Shown in pieces: positions 49,855 to 62,948 of a stretch of DNA of 64,000 bases. Each line of letters opens with the position of its first letter. Within the stretch, counting starts at the first letter, position 1. The DNA comes from Opisthocomus hoazin (lineage: Eukaryota; Chordata; Aves; Opisthocomiformes; Opisthocomidae): positions 5,644,992 to 5,708,991 of the forward strand of contig NC_134441.1 in NCBI RefSeq assembly GCF_030867145.1, written 5' to 3'. The notes beneath the pieces are model-generated. The model did no database searches, was not told the DNA's origin, and worked only from the letters and a program-made list of their open reading frames with translations. Made by a program: the position numbers and the translations under genes.

Positions 49855-50208
49855 CGGGGACCTTAGAAATGCTTATAAATATCTGCAGGGTGGGTGTCAG
49901 GAGGACGGGGCCAAACTCTTTCCAGTGGTGCTCAGCAACAGGACAAGGGGCAATGGGCACAAACTGAAGCAGAGGAAGCTCCAGCTGAACCTGAGGAAGA
50001 ACTTTTTCCCTCTGAGGGTGACGGAGCCCTGGCCCAGGCTGCCCAGGGAGGCTGTGGAGTCTCCTTCTCTGGAGATATTCCAGACCCGGCTGGACGCGGT
50101 GCTGTGCAGCCTGTTCTGGGTGACCCTGCTTTGGCAGGGGGTTGGGCTGGGTGACCCACAGAGGGTCCTGCCAACACCTACCATACTGGGATTCTGGGAT
50201 TCTGTGAA
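49855..50208 (+). mobile_element. CR1 LINE 3' end bordering the minisatellite
   Basis: The roughly 354-base CR1 starts at 'cggggaccttagaaatgc' and ends with 'attctgggattctgtgaa'. It is close in sequence to the copies at 43.1 and 45.5 kb. It ends about 230 bases before the large minisatellite begins. Confidence 0.93.
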
Positions 50209-50899
50209 TGCTTAAATCCTGAAGAAGCCCAACATCTCGGTGAGCCGTACACCCAGAGCACGGCTGCAGTCTCCACTCCAGCCCCCAGCAAAGCCCTCTC
50301 CTCTGCCCTGCCTGGGCGACCTGCCCACATTCCGCGGGGCACTGTGCCTGGCTGTGGCTTAGTCAATACATTTCTGCATTGCTTCTACAAGAGGTTCACT
50401 AAAGCACTTCAACCATTGTGAAAAGACATGCTTGAAACCAATAGAGCCACCACGACCCCAACAGAGCCCTCAGGACCCCAACAGAGCTGCCAGGACACCA
50501 GCAAAGCCCCCAGGACCCCAACAGAGCCCCCAGGACAACAACGGAGCCCCCAGGACTGGAGAGAAGACCCCAGGACCCCAACAGAGCCCCCAGGACACCA
50601 ACGGAGCCCCCAGGAGCACGGCAAAACCACCAGAACACCAACAGAGACTCCAGGACCCCAACAAGGCCCGCAGGATGTTAGCGAAGTCCCCAAAACACCA
50701 ACAGAGCCCCCAGGACCCCAACAAAGCCCCCAAGACCCCAACAGAGACCCCAGGACCCCAACAGAGCACCCAGGACAACAACAGAGCCCCCAGGACCCGA
50801 ACAGAGCACCCAAGACACCAAAAGAGCCCCCAGGACCTCAACAAAGCCCCCAGGAAAACAACAGAGCCCCCAGGACAACAACAGAGCCCCCAGGACCCC

Positions 50900-53500
50900 A
50901 ACATATCCCCCAGACAACAACAGAACCCCCAAAACAACAACAGAGTCCCCAGGACCCCAACACAGCCCCCAGGACAACAACAGAGCCCCCAGGACAACAA
51001 CAGAGCCCCCAGGACAACAAGAGAGCCCTCATGACCCCAACAGATCTCCCTGGACAACAACAGAGCTCCCAGGACACCAACAGAGCCCCCAGGACCCCAA
51101 CAAAGCCCCCAAGACCCCAACAGAGACCCCAGGACCCCAAAAGAGCACCCAGGACAACAACAGAGCCCCCAGGACCCGAACAGAGCCCCCAGGACAACAA
51201 CAGAGCCCCCAGGACAACAGCAGAGCCCCCTGGACCTGAACAGAGCACCCAAGACACCAAAAGAGCCCCCAGGACCCCAACAAAGCCCCCAGGAAAACAA
51301 CAGAGCCCCCAGGACAACAACAGAGCCCCCAGGACCCCAACAGATCCCCCAGACAACAACAGAACCCCCAAAACAACAACAGAGTCCCCAGGACCCCAAC
51401 AGAGCCCCCAGGACAACAACAGAGCCCCCAGGACAACAACAGAGCCCTCATGACCCCAACAGATCTCCCAGGACAACAACAGAGCTCCCAGGACACCAAC
51501 AGAGCCCCCAGGACCCGAACAGAGCCCCCAGGACCCCAACAAAGCCTCCAGGACCACAACAAATCCCCTAGGACAACAACAGATCCCCCAGGACCACAAC
51601 AGAGATCCCAGGACAACAACAGAGCACTCAGGACCCCAACAGAGCCCCCAGGACAATAACAGACCCCCAGGACACAAACTGAGACCCCAGGACCCCAACA
51701 GAGCCCCAGGACCCCAACAGAGCCCCCAGGACAACAACAGAGCCCCAAGGACACGAACAGAGCCCCCAGGACAACAACAGGGCTCCCAGGACAACAACAG
51801 AACCCCAGGACCCCAATAGAGCCCCTAGGACCCAAACAGAGCCCCCACGACCCGAACAGAGCCCCCAAGTCAACAACAGAGCCCCCAGGAAAACAACAGA
51901 GCCCCCAGGACCCCAGCAGAGCCCCCAGAACCCTAACAGAGCCCCCAGGACAACACCAGAGCCCCTAAGAGAACAACAGAGCCCCCAGGACCCGAAGAGA
52001 TCCCCAGGACAACAACAGAGCCCCCAGGATGACAACAGAGCCCCCAGGACAACAACAGAGCCCTCATGACCCCAACAGATCTCCCTGGACAACAACAGAG
52101 CTCCCAGGACACCAACAGAGCCCCCAGGACCCGAACAGAGCCCCCAGGACCCCAACAAAGCCTCCAGGACAACAACAGAGCCCCCAGGACAACAATAGAG
52201 CTGCCAGGACAACAACAGAGCTTGCAAGACCCGAACAGAGCCCCCAGGACCCCAAGAGATCCCCTAGGACTACAACAGAGCCCCCAGGAAAACAACAGAG
52301 CCCCCAGGACCCCAACAGAGCCCCCAGGACCCCAACAGAGCCCCCAGGATAACAACAGAGCATTCAGGACAACAACAGAGCCCCCAGGACAGCAACAGAG
52401 CCCCCAATACCCCAAAGAAGCCCCCAGGACCCCAACGGAGCCCCCAAGACAACAAGAAAGCACCCAGGACAACAACAGAGACCCCAGGACAACAACAGAG
52501 CCCCTAGGACACGAACAGAGCCCCCAGGACAAGAACAGAGCCCCCAGGATAACAACAGAGCCCCAGGACCCGAACAGAGTCCCTAAGACACCAATAGAGC
52601 CCTCAGGACCCCAACAGAGCCCCCAGGACCACAACAGATCCTCCAGGAAAACAACAGAGCCCCCAGGACAACAACAGAGTCCCCAGGACCCCAACAGATC
52701 CCCCAGACAACAACAGAACCCCCAAAACAACAACAGAGCTTCCAGGACCCCAACACAGCCCCCAGGGCCAGAACAGAGCCCCCAGGACAACAACAGAGCC
52801 CCCAGGACAACAACAGAGCCGTCATGAACACAACAGAACTCCCTGGACAACAACAGAGCTCCCAGGACACCAACAGAGCCCCCGAGAACCTGAACAGAGC
52901 CCCCAGGACCCCAACAAAGCCTCCAGGACCACAACAAATCCCCTAGGACAACAACAGATCCCCCAGGACCACAACAGAGATCCCAGGACAACAACAGAGC
53001 CCCGAGGACCCAAACAGAGCCCCCAGGACAATAACAGACCCCCAGGACACAAACTGAGCCCCAGGACCCCAACAGAGCCCCCAGGACCCCAACAGAGCCC
53101 GCAGGACAACAACAGAGCCCCCAGGACACGAATAGAGCCCCCAGGACAACAACAGGGCTCCCAGAACAACAACAGAGCCCCCCGGACCACAATAGAGCCC
53201 CTAGGACCCGAACAGAGCCCCCACGACCCGAACAGAGCCCCCAAGTCAACAACAGAGCCCCCAGGACAACAACAGAGCACCCAGGACCCCAGCAGAGCCC
53301 CCAGAACCCTAACAGAGCCCCCAGGACAACACCAGAGCCCCCAGGACAACAACAGAGCCCCCAGGATGACAACAGAGCCCCCAGGACAACAACAGAGCCC
53401 TCATGATCCCAACAGATCCCCCTGGACAACAACAGAGCTCCCAGGACACCAACAGAGCCCCCAGGACCCGAACAGAGCCCCCAGGACCCGAACAGACCCC
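50900..53500. repeat. Older higher-order blocks in the left part of the array
   Basis: Rare unit variants recur in the same order. The 'ccctcatgaccccaacagat' variant has its ATG at 51031, 51450 and 52066, with related forms at 52824 and 53403. The 'cccccagacaacaacagaac' variant occurs near 50915, 51348 and 52708. A block starting about 51450 (for example 'aaagcctccaggaccacaac' at 51541) is repeated about 1375 bases later (52916) with many differences. These mark earlier rounds of block duplication within the minisatellite. Confidence 0.75.
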
Positions 53501-53570
53501 CCAGGGCCAGAACAGAGCCCCCAGGACAACAACAGAGCCCCCAGGACCCGAATAGAGCCCACAGGACAAC

Positions 53571-56500
53571 AACAGATCCCCCAGGATAACAACAGACCCA
53601 CAGGACCCCAACAGAGCCCCCAGGACAACAACAGATCGCCCAGGAGTCCAACAGAGACCCCAGGAGTCCAACATAGCCCCCAGGACCACAACATAGCCCC
53701 CAGGACCACAACAGAGCCCCCAGGACCACAACATATCCCCCAGGAAACCCACAGAGCCCCCAGGACCCGAACAGACCTCCCAGGACCACAACAGACACCC
53801 CAGGACCCCAACAGAGCCCCCAGGACAACAACAGAGCCCCCACGACAACAACAGAGCTCGCAGGATAACAACAGAGTCCCCAGGGCAACAACAGAGCTCC
53901 CAGGAACCGAACAGAGCCCCAGGACAACAACAGGGCCCGTAGGAAAACAACGGAGCCCCCAGGACCCCAACAGAGCCCCCAAGACCCCAACAGAGCTCCC
54001 AGGACCACAACAGAGCAAACAGGACCCCAACAGAGACCCCAGTACAACAACAGAACCCCCAGGACAACAACAGAGCTCCCAGGAGAACAACAGAGCCCCC
54101 AGGAACCGAAAAGATCCCCCAGGACAACAACAGGTCCTGCAGGACAACAACAGAGCCCCCAGGACAACAACAGAGCTCCAGGACCCGGACAGAGCCCCAG
54201 GAACACGACAGAGCCCCCAGGACCCAAAAAGAGCCCCTAGCACCACAACAGAGCCCCCAGGAATCTAGCAGAGACCCCAGGCCCCCAACAGAGACCCCAG
54301 GACAACAACAGAGCCCCCAGGACCCCAATGGAGCCCCTAGGACCCGAACAGAGTCCCAAGGACGCGAACAGAGCCCCCAGGACAACGACAGAGCCCCCAG
54401 AACCCCAACAGAGCCCCCAGAACACCAACAGGGCCCTCAGAACCCTAACAGAGCCCTGAGGACAACAACAGAACCCCCAGGACAAAAATAGAGCCCCCAG
54501 GAAAACAACAACGCCCCCAGGACCACAACAGAGTCCCCAGGACAACAACAGAGTCCCCAGGACACGAACAGAGCCCCCAGGACACGAACAGAGCCCCAGG
54601 AGAACAACAGAGCCCCGAGGACACGAACAGAGCCCCCAGGACCACAACAGAGCCCGCAGGATTACAACAGAGCCCCCAGGAACCCAACAGAGCCCCCAGG
54701 ACAATAAAATAGCCCCCAGGACTCCAACAGAGCCCCCAGGACTACAACAGAGCCCCCAGGAAAACAACAGAGCCCAAAGCACAATAACAGAACCCCCAGG
54801 ACCCGAACAGAGCCCTCAGGACAGCAAAAGAGACCCCAGGACCCAGCAGAGCCACGAGGACACCAACAGACCACCCAGCACACCAACAAAGCCTCCAGGA
54901 CACCAACAGAGCCCCCAGGACACCAACAGAGCCCCCAGGACACCAACAGAGCCTCCAGGACAACAACAGAGCCCCCAGGACCAGAACAGAGCTCCCAGGA
55001 AAAAAACAGAGCCCCCAAGAAACGAACAGAGCCCCCAGGACACGAACAGAGCCCCCAGGACACGAACACAGCCCCCAGGACACGAACACAGCCCCCAGGA
55101 CAACAGCAGAGAACCCAGGACAACAACAGAGCCCCCAGGACAACAACAGAGAACCCAGGACAACAACAGAGCCCCCAGGACAACAACAGAGCCCCCAGGA
55201 CAACAGGAGAACCCCCAGGACAACAGCAGAGACCCCAGGACAACAACAGAGATCCCATTACATGAACAGATCCCCCAGGACAACAACAGAACCCCCACAA
55301 CACAAACAGAGCCCCCAGGACGCCAAGAGAGCCCCCAGGAGACGAACAGATCCCCCAGGACACCAACAGATCCCCCAGGACACCAACAGAGCCCCCAGGA
55401 CACCAACAGAGCCCCCAGGACAAAAACAGAGCCCCCAAAACAACAACAGAGCCACCAGGACCACAACAGGGCTCCCAGGACAACAAAAGAGCCCCCAGGA
55501 CCCACACAGGGCCCCCAGGACAACAACAGAGCCCCCAGGACCCAACAGAGCCCCCAGGACACCAACAGAGCCTCCAGGACAACAACAGAGCCCCCAGGAC
55601 CCGAACAGAGATGCCATGAAAACAACAGAGCCCCGAGAACCTGAACAGAGACCCCAGGACCCGAACAGTGCCCCCAGGACAACAACAGAGCCCCCAGGAC
55701 CCCAACAGAGCCCCCAGGACCCACACAGAGCCCCCAGGACAACAACAGAGCCCCCAGGACAACAACAGAGCCCCCAATACCCCAAAGAAGCCCCCAGGAC
55801 CCCAAGAGAGCCCCCAGGACAACAACAAAGCGCCCAGGACAACAACAGAGACCCCAGGACAACAACAGAGCCCCTAGGACACGAACAGAGCCCCCAGGAC
55901 AAGAACAGAGTCCCCAGGACAAGAACAGAGCCCCCAGGACAAGAACAGATCCCGCAGGATAACAACAGAGTTCCAGGACCCGAACAGAGACCCCAGGACA
56001 CCAATAGAGCCCTCAGGACCCCAACAGAGCCCCCAGGACAACAACAGATCCTCTAGGACAACAACAGAGCCCCCAGGACCCGAAGAGAGCCCCCAGGACC
56101 CCAACAGAGCCCCCAGGAGAACAACGGCGGCCCCAGGACCGGAACAGAGCCCCCAGCACAATAACAGACCCCCAGAACACAAACTGAGCCCAAAACAACA
56201 ACAGAGCCCCCAGGACCACAACAGGGCCCCCAGGACAACAAAAGAGCCCCCAGGACCCACAGAGAGCCCCCAGGACCACAACAGAGCCCCCAGGAAAACA
56301 ACAGAGCTGCCAGGACAACAACAGAGCACCCAAGACCCGAACAGAGCCCCCAGGAACCCAACAGATCCCCCAGGACTACAACAGAGCCCCCAGGAAAAGA
56401 ACAGAGACCCCACGACCCCAACAGAGCCCCCAGGACAACAACAGAGCCCCCAGGACACCAACAGAGTCCCCAGGACCCCAACAGAGCCCCCAGGACAACA

Positions 56501-58279
56501 ACAGAGCCCCCAGGACAACAACAGAGCCCCCAGGACAACAACAGAGCCCCCAGGACAACAACAGAGATCCCAGGACCCCAACAGAGCCCCGAGAACACGA
56601 GCAGAGCCCCCAGGACCCCAACAGAGCCCCCAGGAAAACAACAGAGCCCCCAGGACCACAACAGAGCCCCCAGGACAACATCAGAACCCCCAGGACAACA
56701 ACAGAGCCCCCAGGAAAACAACAGGGCCCCCAGGACACGAACAGAGCCCCCAGGACAACAACAGAGCCCCGAGAACACGAACAGAGCCGCCAGGACCAGA
56801 ACAGAGCCCCCAGGACCACAACAGAACCCCCAGGATCCTAACAGAGCCCCCAAAACACCAACAAAGCGCCCAGGACAACAACACAGCCCCCAGGAAAACA
56901 ACAGGGCCCCCAGGACAACAACAGTTCCCCCAGGACCACAACAGGGATCCCAGGACAACAACAGAGCCCCGAAAACACGAACAGAGCTTCCAGGACAACA
57001 ACAGAGCCCCCAGGACAATAACAGATCCCCCAGGACAATAACAGAGCCCCCAGAACCCGAAGAGAGACCCCAGGACCCGAACAGAGCCCTTAGGAAAACA
57101 ACAGAGCCCCCAGGAAAAAAACACAGTCCCCAGGAAAAAAACAGAGCCCCCAAGACATGAACAGAGCCCCCAGGACAACAACAGAGCCCCCAGGACACGA
57201 ACACAGCCCCCAGGACCACAACAGAGCCCCCAGGACCACAACAGAGAACCCAGGACAACAACAGAGCCACCAGGACAACAACAGAGAACCCAGGACAACA
57301 ACAGAGCCCGCAGGACAACAACAGAGCCCCCAGGACAACAGCAGAGACCCCAGGAAAACAACAGAGACCGCATTACACGAACAGATCCCCCAGGACAACA
57401 ACAGAGCCCCCACAACACAAACAGAGCCCCCAGGACGCCAATAGATCCCCCAGGACACAAACAGATCACCCAGGACCCGAACAGAGCCCCCAGGACACCA
57501 ACAGAGCCCCCAGGACAAAAACAGAGACCCCAAAACAACAACAGAGCCCCCAGGACGAACACAGGGCCCCCAGCACAACAAAAGAGCCCCCAGGACCCAC
57601 ACAGAGCCCCCAGGACAACAACAGAGCCCCCAGGACAACAACAGAGCCGCCAGGAAAACAACAGAGCTGCCAGGACAACAACAGAGCTCCCAAGACCCGA
57701 ACAGAGCCCCCAGGACCCGAACAGATCCCCCAGGACAACAACAGAGCCTTCAGGATAACAACAGAGCCCCCAGGACAGCAACAGAGACCCCAATACCCCA
57801 AAGAAGCCCCCAGGACCCCAACAGAGCCCCCAGGACAACAACAAAGCCCCCAGGACAACAGCAGAGCCCCCAGGACAACAACAGATCCCCCAGGACGAGA
57901 ACAGAGTCCCCAGGACCACAACAGAGCCCCCAGGACAAGAACAGAGACCCCAGGACCCCAACAGAGCCCCCAGGACACCAACAGACCCCCCAGGACAACA
58001 ACAGATCCCCCAGGACCACAACAGGGCTCCCAGGACAACAACAGAGCCCCCAAAACCACACAGAGCCCCCAGGACAACAACAGAGCCCCCAGGAGAACAA
58101 CAGAGCTCCAGGAGCCCAACAGAGCCCCCAGGACAACAACAGAACCCCCCCAGGACAACAACAGAACCCCCAGAACCAGAACAGAGCCCCCAGGACAACA
58201 ACAGAGCCCCCAGGACAAAAACAGAGCCTCCAGGACAACAACAGAGCCCCCAAGACCCGAATAGAGATCCCAGGAAAAC
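53571..58279. repeat. 4.7-kb higher-order repeat, copy 1
   Basis: The left copy of a large tandem duplication inside the minisatellite is 4709 bases. It starts at the variant 'aacagatcccccaggataac' and ends after 'agatcccaggaaaac'. Relative to copy 2 it has two extra 20-base units near 53725-53765 (the 'acatatcccccaggaaaccc' region). Otherwise I noticed only a few substitutions, around 56676-56690. Confidence 0.9.
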
Positions 58280-61200
58280 AACAGATCCCCCAGGATAACA
58301 ACAGACCCACAGGACCCCAACAGAGCCCCCAGGACAACAACAGATCGCCCAGGAGTCCAACAGAGACCCCAGGAGTCCAACATAGCCCCCAGGACCACAA
58401 CATAGCCCCCAGGACCACAACAGAGCCCCCAGGACCCGAACAGACCTCCCAGGACCACAACAGACACCCCAGGACCCCAACAGAGCCCCCAGGACAACAA
58501 CAGAGCCCCCACGACAACAACAGAGCTCGCAGGATAACAACAGAGTCCCCAGGGCAACAACAGAGCTCCCAGGAACCGAACAGAGCCCCAGGACAACAAC
58601 AGGGCCCGTAGGAAAACAACGGAGCCCCCAGGACCCCAACAGAGCCCCCAAGACCCCAACAGAGCTCCCAGGACCACAACAGAGCAAACAGGACCCCAAC
58701 AGAGACCCCAGTACAACAACAGAACCCCCAGGACAACAACAGAGCTCCCAGGAGAACAACAGAGCCCCCAGGAACCGAAAAGATCCCCCAGGACAACAAC
58801 AGGTCCTGCAGGACAACAACAGAGCCCCCAGGACAACAACAGAGCTCCAGGACCCGGACAGAGCCCCAGGAACACGACAGAGCCCCCAGGACCCAAAAAG
58901 AGCCCCTAGCACCACAACAGAGCCCCCAGGAATCTAGCAGAGACCCCAGGCCCCCAACAGAGACCCCAGGACAACAACAGAGCCCCCAGGACCCCAATGG
59001 AGCCCCTAGGACCCGAACAGAGTCCCAAGGACGCGAACAGAGCCCCCAGGACAACGACAGAGCCCCCAGAACCCCAACAGAGCCCCCAGAACACCAACAG
59101 GGCCCTCAGAACCCTAACAGAGCCCTGAGGACAACAACAGAACCCCCAGGACAAAAATAGAGCCCCCAGGAAAACAACAACGCCCCCAGGACCACAACAG
59201 AGTCCCCAGGACAACAACAGAGTCCCCAGGACACGAACAGAGCCCCCAGGACACGAACAGAGCCCCAGGAGAACAACAGAGCCCCGAGGACACGAACAGA
59301 GCCCCCAGGACCACAACAGAGCCCGCAGGATTACAACAGAGCCCCCAGGAACCCAACAGAGCCCCCAGGACAATAAAATAGCCCCCAGGACTCCAACAGA
59401 GCCCCCAGGACTACAACAGAGCCCCCAGGAAAACAACAGAGCCCAAAGCACAATAACAGAACCCCCAGGACCCGAACAGAGCCCTCAGGACAGCAAAAGA
59501 GACCCCAGGACCCAGCAGAGCCACGAGGACACCAACAGACCACCCAGCACACCAACAAAGCCTCCAGGACACCAACAGAGCCCCCAGGACACCAACAGAG
59601 CCCCCAGGACACCAACAGAGCCTCCAGGACAACAACAGAGCCCCCAGGACCAGAACAGAGCTCCCAGGAAAAAAACAGAGCCCCCAAGAAACGAACAGAG
59701 CCCCCAGGACACGAACAGAGCCCCCAGGACACGAACACAGCCCCCAGGACACGAACACAGCCCCCAGGACAACAGCAGAGAACCCAGGACAACAACAGAG
59801 CCCCCAGGACAACAACAGAGAACCCAGGACAACAACAGAGCCCCCAGGACAACAACAGAGCCCCCAGGACAACAGGAGAACCCCCAGGACAACAGCAGAG
59901 ACCCCAGGACAACAACAGAGATCCCATTACATGAACAGATCCCCCAGGACAACAACAGAACCCCCACAACACAAACAGAGCCCCCAGGACGCCAAGAGAG
60001 CCCCCAGGAGACGAACAGATCCCCCAGGACACCAACAGATCCCCCAGGACACCAACAGAGCCCCCAGGACACCAACAGAGCCCCCAGGACAAAAACAGAG
60101 CCCCCAAAACAACAACAGAGCCACCAGGACCACAACAGGGCTCCCAGGACAACAAAAGAGCCCCCAGGACCCACACAGGGCCCCCAGGACAACAACAGAG
60201 CCCCCAGGACCCAACAGAGCCCCCAGGACACCAACAGAGCCTCCAGGACAACAACAGAGCCCCCAGGACCCGAACAGAGATGCCATGAAAACAACAGAGC
60301 CCCGAGAACCTGAACAGAGACCCCAGGACCCGAACAGTGCCCCCAGGACAACAACAGAGCCCCCAGGACCCCAACAGAGCCCCCAGGACCCACACAGAGC
60401 CCCCAGGACAACAACAGAGCCCCCAGGACAACAACAGAGCCCCCAATACCCCAAAGAAGCCCCCAGGACCCCAAGAGAGCCCCCAGGACAACAACAAAGC
60501 GCCCAGGACAACAACAGAGACCCCAGGACAACAACAGAGCCCCTAGGACACGAACAGAGCCCCCAGGACAAGAACAGAGTCCCCAGGACAAGAACAGAGC
60601 CCCCAGGACAAGAACAGATCCCGCAGGATAACAACAGAGTTCCAGGACCCGAACAGAGACCCCAGGACACCAATAGAGCCCTCAGGACCCCAACAGAGCC
60701 CCCAGGACAACAACAGATCCTCTAGGACAACAACAGAGCCCCCAGGACCCGAAGAGAGCCCCCAGGACCCCAACAGAGCCCCCAGGAGAACAACGGCGGC
60801 CCCAGGACCGGAACAGAGCCCCCAGCACAATAACAGACCCCCAGAACACAAACTGAGCCCAAAACAACAACAGAGCCCCCAGGACCACAACAGGGCCCCC
60901 AGGACAACAAAAGAGCCCCCAGGACCCACAGAGAGCCCCCAGGACCACAACAGAGCCCCCAGGAAAACAACAGAGCTGCCAGGACAACAACAGAGCACCC
61001 AAGACCCGAACAGAGCCCCCAGGAACCCAACAGATCCCCCAGGACTACAACAGAGCCCCCAGGAAAAGAACAGAGACCCCACGACCCCAACAGAGCCCCC
61101 AGGACAACAACAGAGCCCCCAGGACACCAACAGAGTCCCCAGGACCCCAACAGAGCCCCCAGGACAACAACAGAGCCCCCAGGACAACAACAGAGCCCCC

Positions 61201-62948
61201 AGGACAACAACAGAGCCCCCAGGACAACAACAGAGATCCCAGGACCCCAACAGAGCCCCGAGAACACGAGCAGAGCCCCCAGGACCCCAACAGAGCCCCC
61301 AGGAAAACAACAGAGCCCCCAGGACCACAACAGAGCCCCCAGGACCACAACAGAGCCCCCAGGACAACAACAGAGCCCCCAGGAAAACAACAGGGCCCCC
61401 AGGACACGAACAGAGCCCCCAGGACAACAACAGAGCCCCGAGAACACGAACAGAGCCGCCAGGACCAGAACAGAGCCCCCAGGACCACAACAGAACCCCC
61501 AGGATCCTAACAGAGCCCCCAAAACACCAACAAAGCGCCCAGGACAACAACACAGCCCCCAGGAAAACAACAGGGCCCCCAGGACAACAACAGTTCCCCC
61601 AGGACCACAACAGGGATCCCAGGACAACAACAGAGCCCCGAAAACACGAACAGAGCTTCCAGGACAACAACAGAGCCCCCAGGACAATAACAGATCCCCC
61701 AGGACAATAACAGAGCCCCCAGAACCCGAAGAGAGACCCCAGGACCCGAACAGAGCCCTTAGGAAAACAACAGAGCCCCCAGGAAAAAAACACAGTCCCC
61801 AGGAAAAAAACAGAGCCCCCAAGACATGAACAGAGCCCCCAGGACAACAACAGAGCCCCCAGGACACGAACACAGCCCCCAGGACCACAACAGAGCCCCC
61901 AGGACCACAACAGAGAACCCAGGACAACAACAGAGCCACCAGGACAACAACAGAGAACCCAGGACAACAACAGAGCCCGCAGGACAACAACAGAGCCCCC
62001 AGGACAACAGCAGAGACCCCAGGAAAACAACAGAGACCGCATTACACGAACAGATCCCCCAGGACAACAACAGAGCCCCCACAACACAAACAGAGCCCCC
62101 AGGACGCCAATAGATCCCCCAGGACACAAACAGATCACCCAGGACCCGAACAGAGCCCCCAGGACACCAACAGAGCCCCCAGGACAAAAACAGAGACCCC
62201 AAAACAACAACAGAGCCCCCAGGACGAACACAGGGCCCCCAGCACAACAAAAGAGCCCCCAGGACCCACACAGAGCCCCCAGGACAACAACAGAGCCCCC
62301 AGGACAACAACAGAGCCGCCAGGAAAACAACAGAGCTGCCAGGACAACAACAGAGCTCCCAAGACCCGAACAGAGCCCCCAGGACCCGAACAGATCCCCC
62401 AGGACAACAACAGAGCCTTCAGGATAACAACAGAGCCCCCAGGACAGCAACAGAGACCCCAATACCCCAAAGAAGCCCCCAGGACCCCAACAGAGCCCCC
62501 AGGACAACAACAAAGCCCCCAGGACAACAGCAGAGCCCCCAGGACAACAACAGATCCCCCAGGACGAGAACAGAGTCCCCAGGACCACAACAGAGCCCCC
62601 AGGACAAGAACAGAGACCCCAGGACCCCAACAGAGCCCCCAGGACACCAACAGACCCCCCAGGACAACAACAGATCCCCCAGGACCACAACAGGGCTCCC
62701 AGGACAACAACAGAGCCCCCAAAACCACACAGAGCCCCCAGGACAACAACAGAGCCCCCAGGAGAACAACAGAGCTCCAGGAGCCCAACAGAGCCCCCAG
62801 GACAACAACAGAACCCCCCCAGGACAACAACAGAACCCCCAGAACCAGAACAGAGCCCCCAGGACAACAACAGAGCCCCCAGGACAAAAACAGAGCCTCC
62901 AGGACAACAACAGAGCCCCCAAGACCCGAATAGAGATCCCAGGAAAAC
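58280..62948. repeat. 4.7-kb higher-order repeat, copy 2
   Basis: The right copy is 4669 bases, offset from copy 1 by 4669 over most of its length (4709 before the two-unit deletion). Rare variants such as 'gagatgccatgaaaacaac', 'agaacaacggcggccccagg' and 'gaccgcattacacgaac' recur at the same offset. Copy 2 ends where copy 1 would re-enter the start of the duplication, which gives a clean head-to-tail junction at 58279/58280. Confidence 0.9.

Noticed and set aside
42500-50400. Search for ENTPD4 exons, expected next by human synteny
   Set aside because: No peptide with apyrase-conserved regions was recognised on either strand. The gene may lie beyond the minisatellite.
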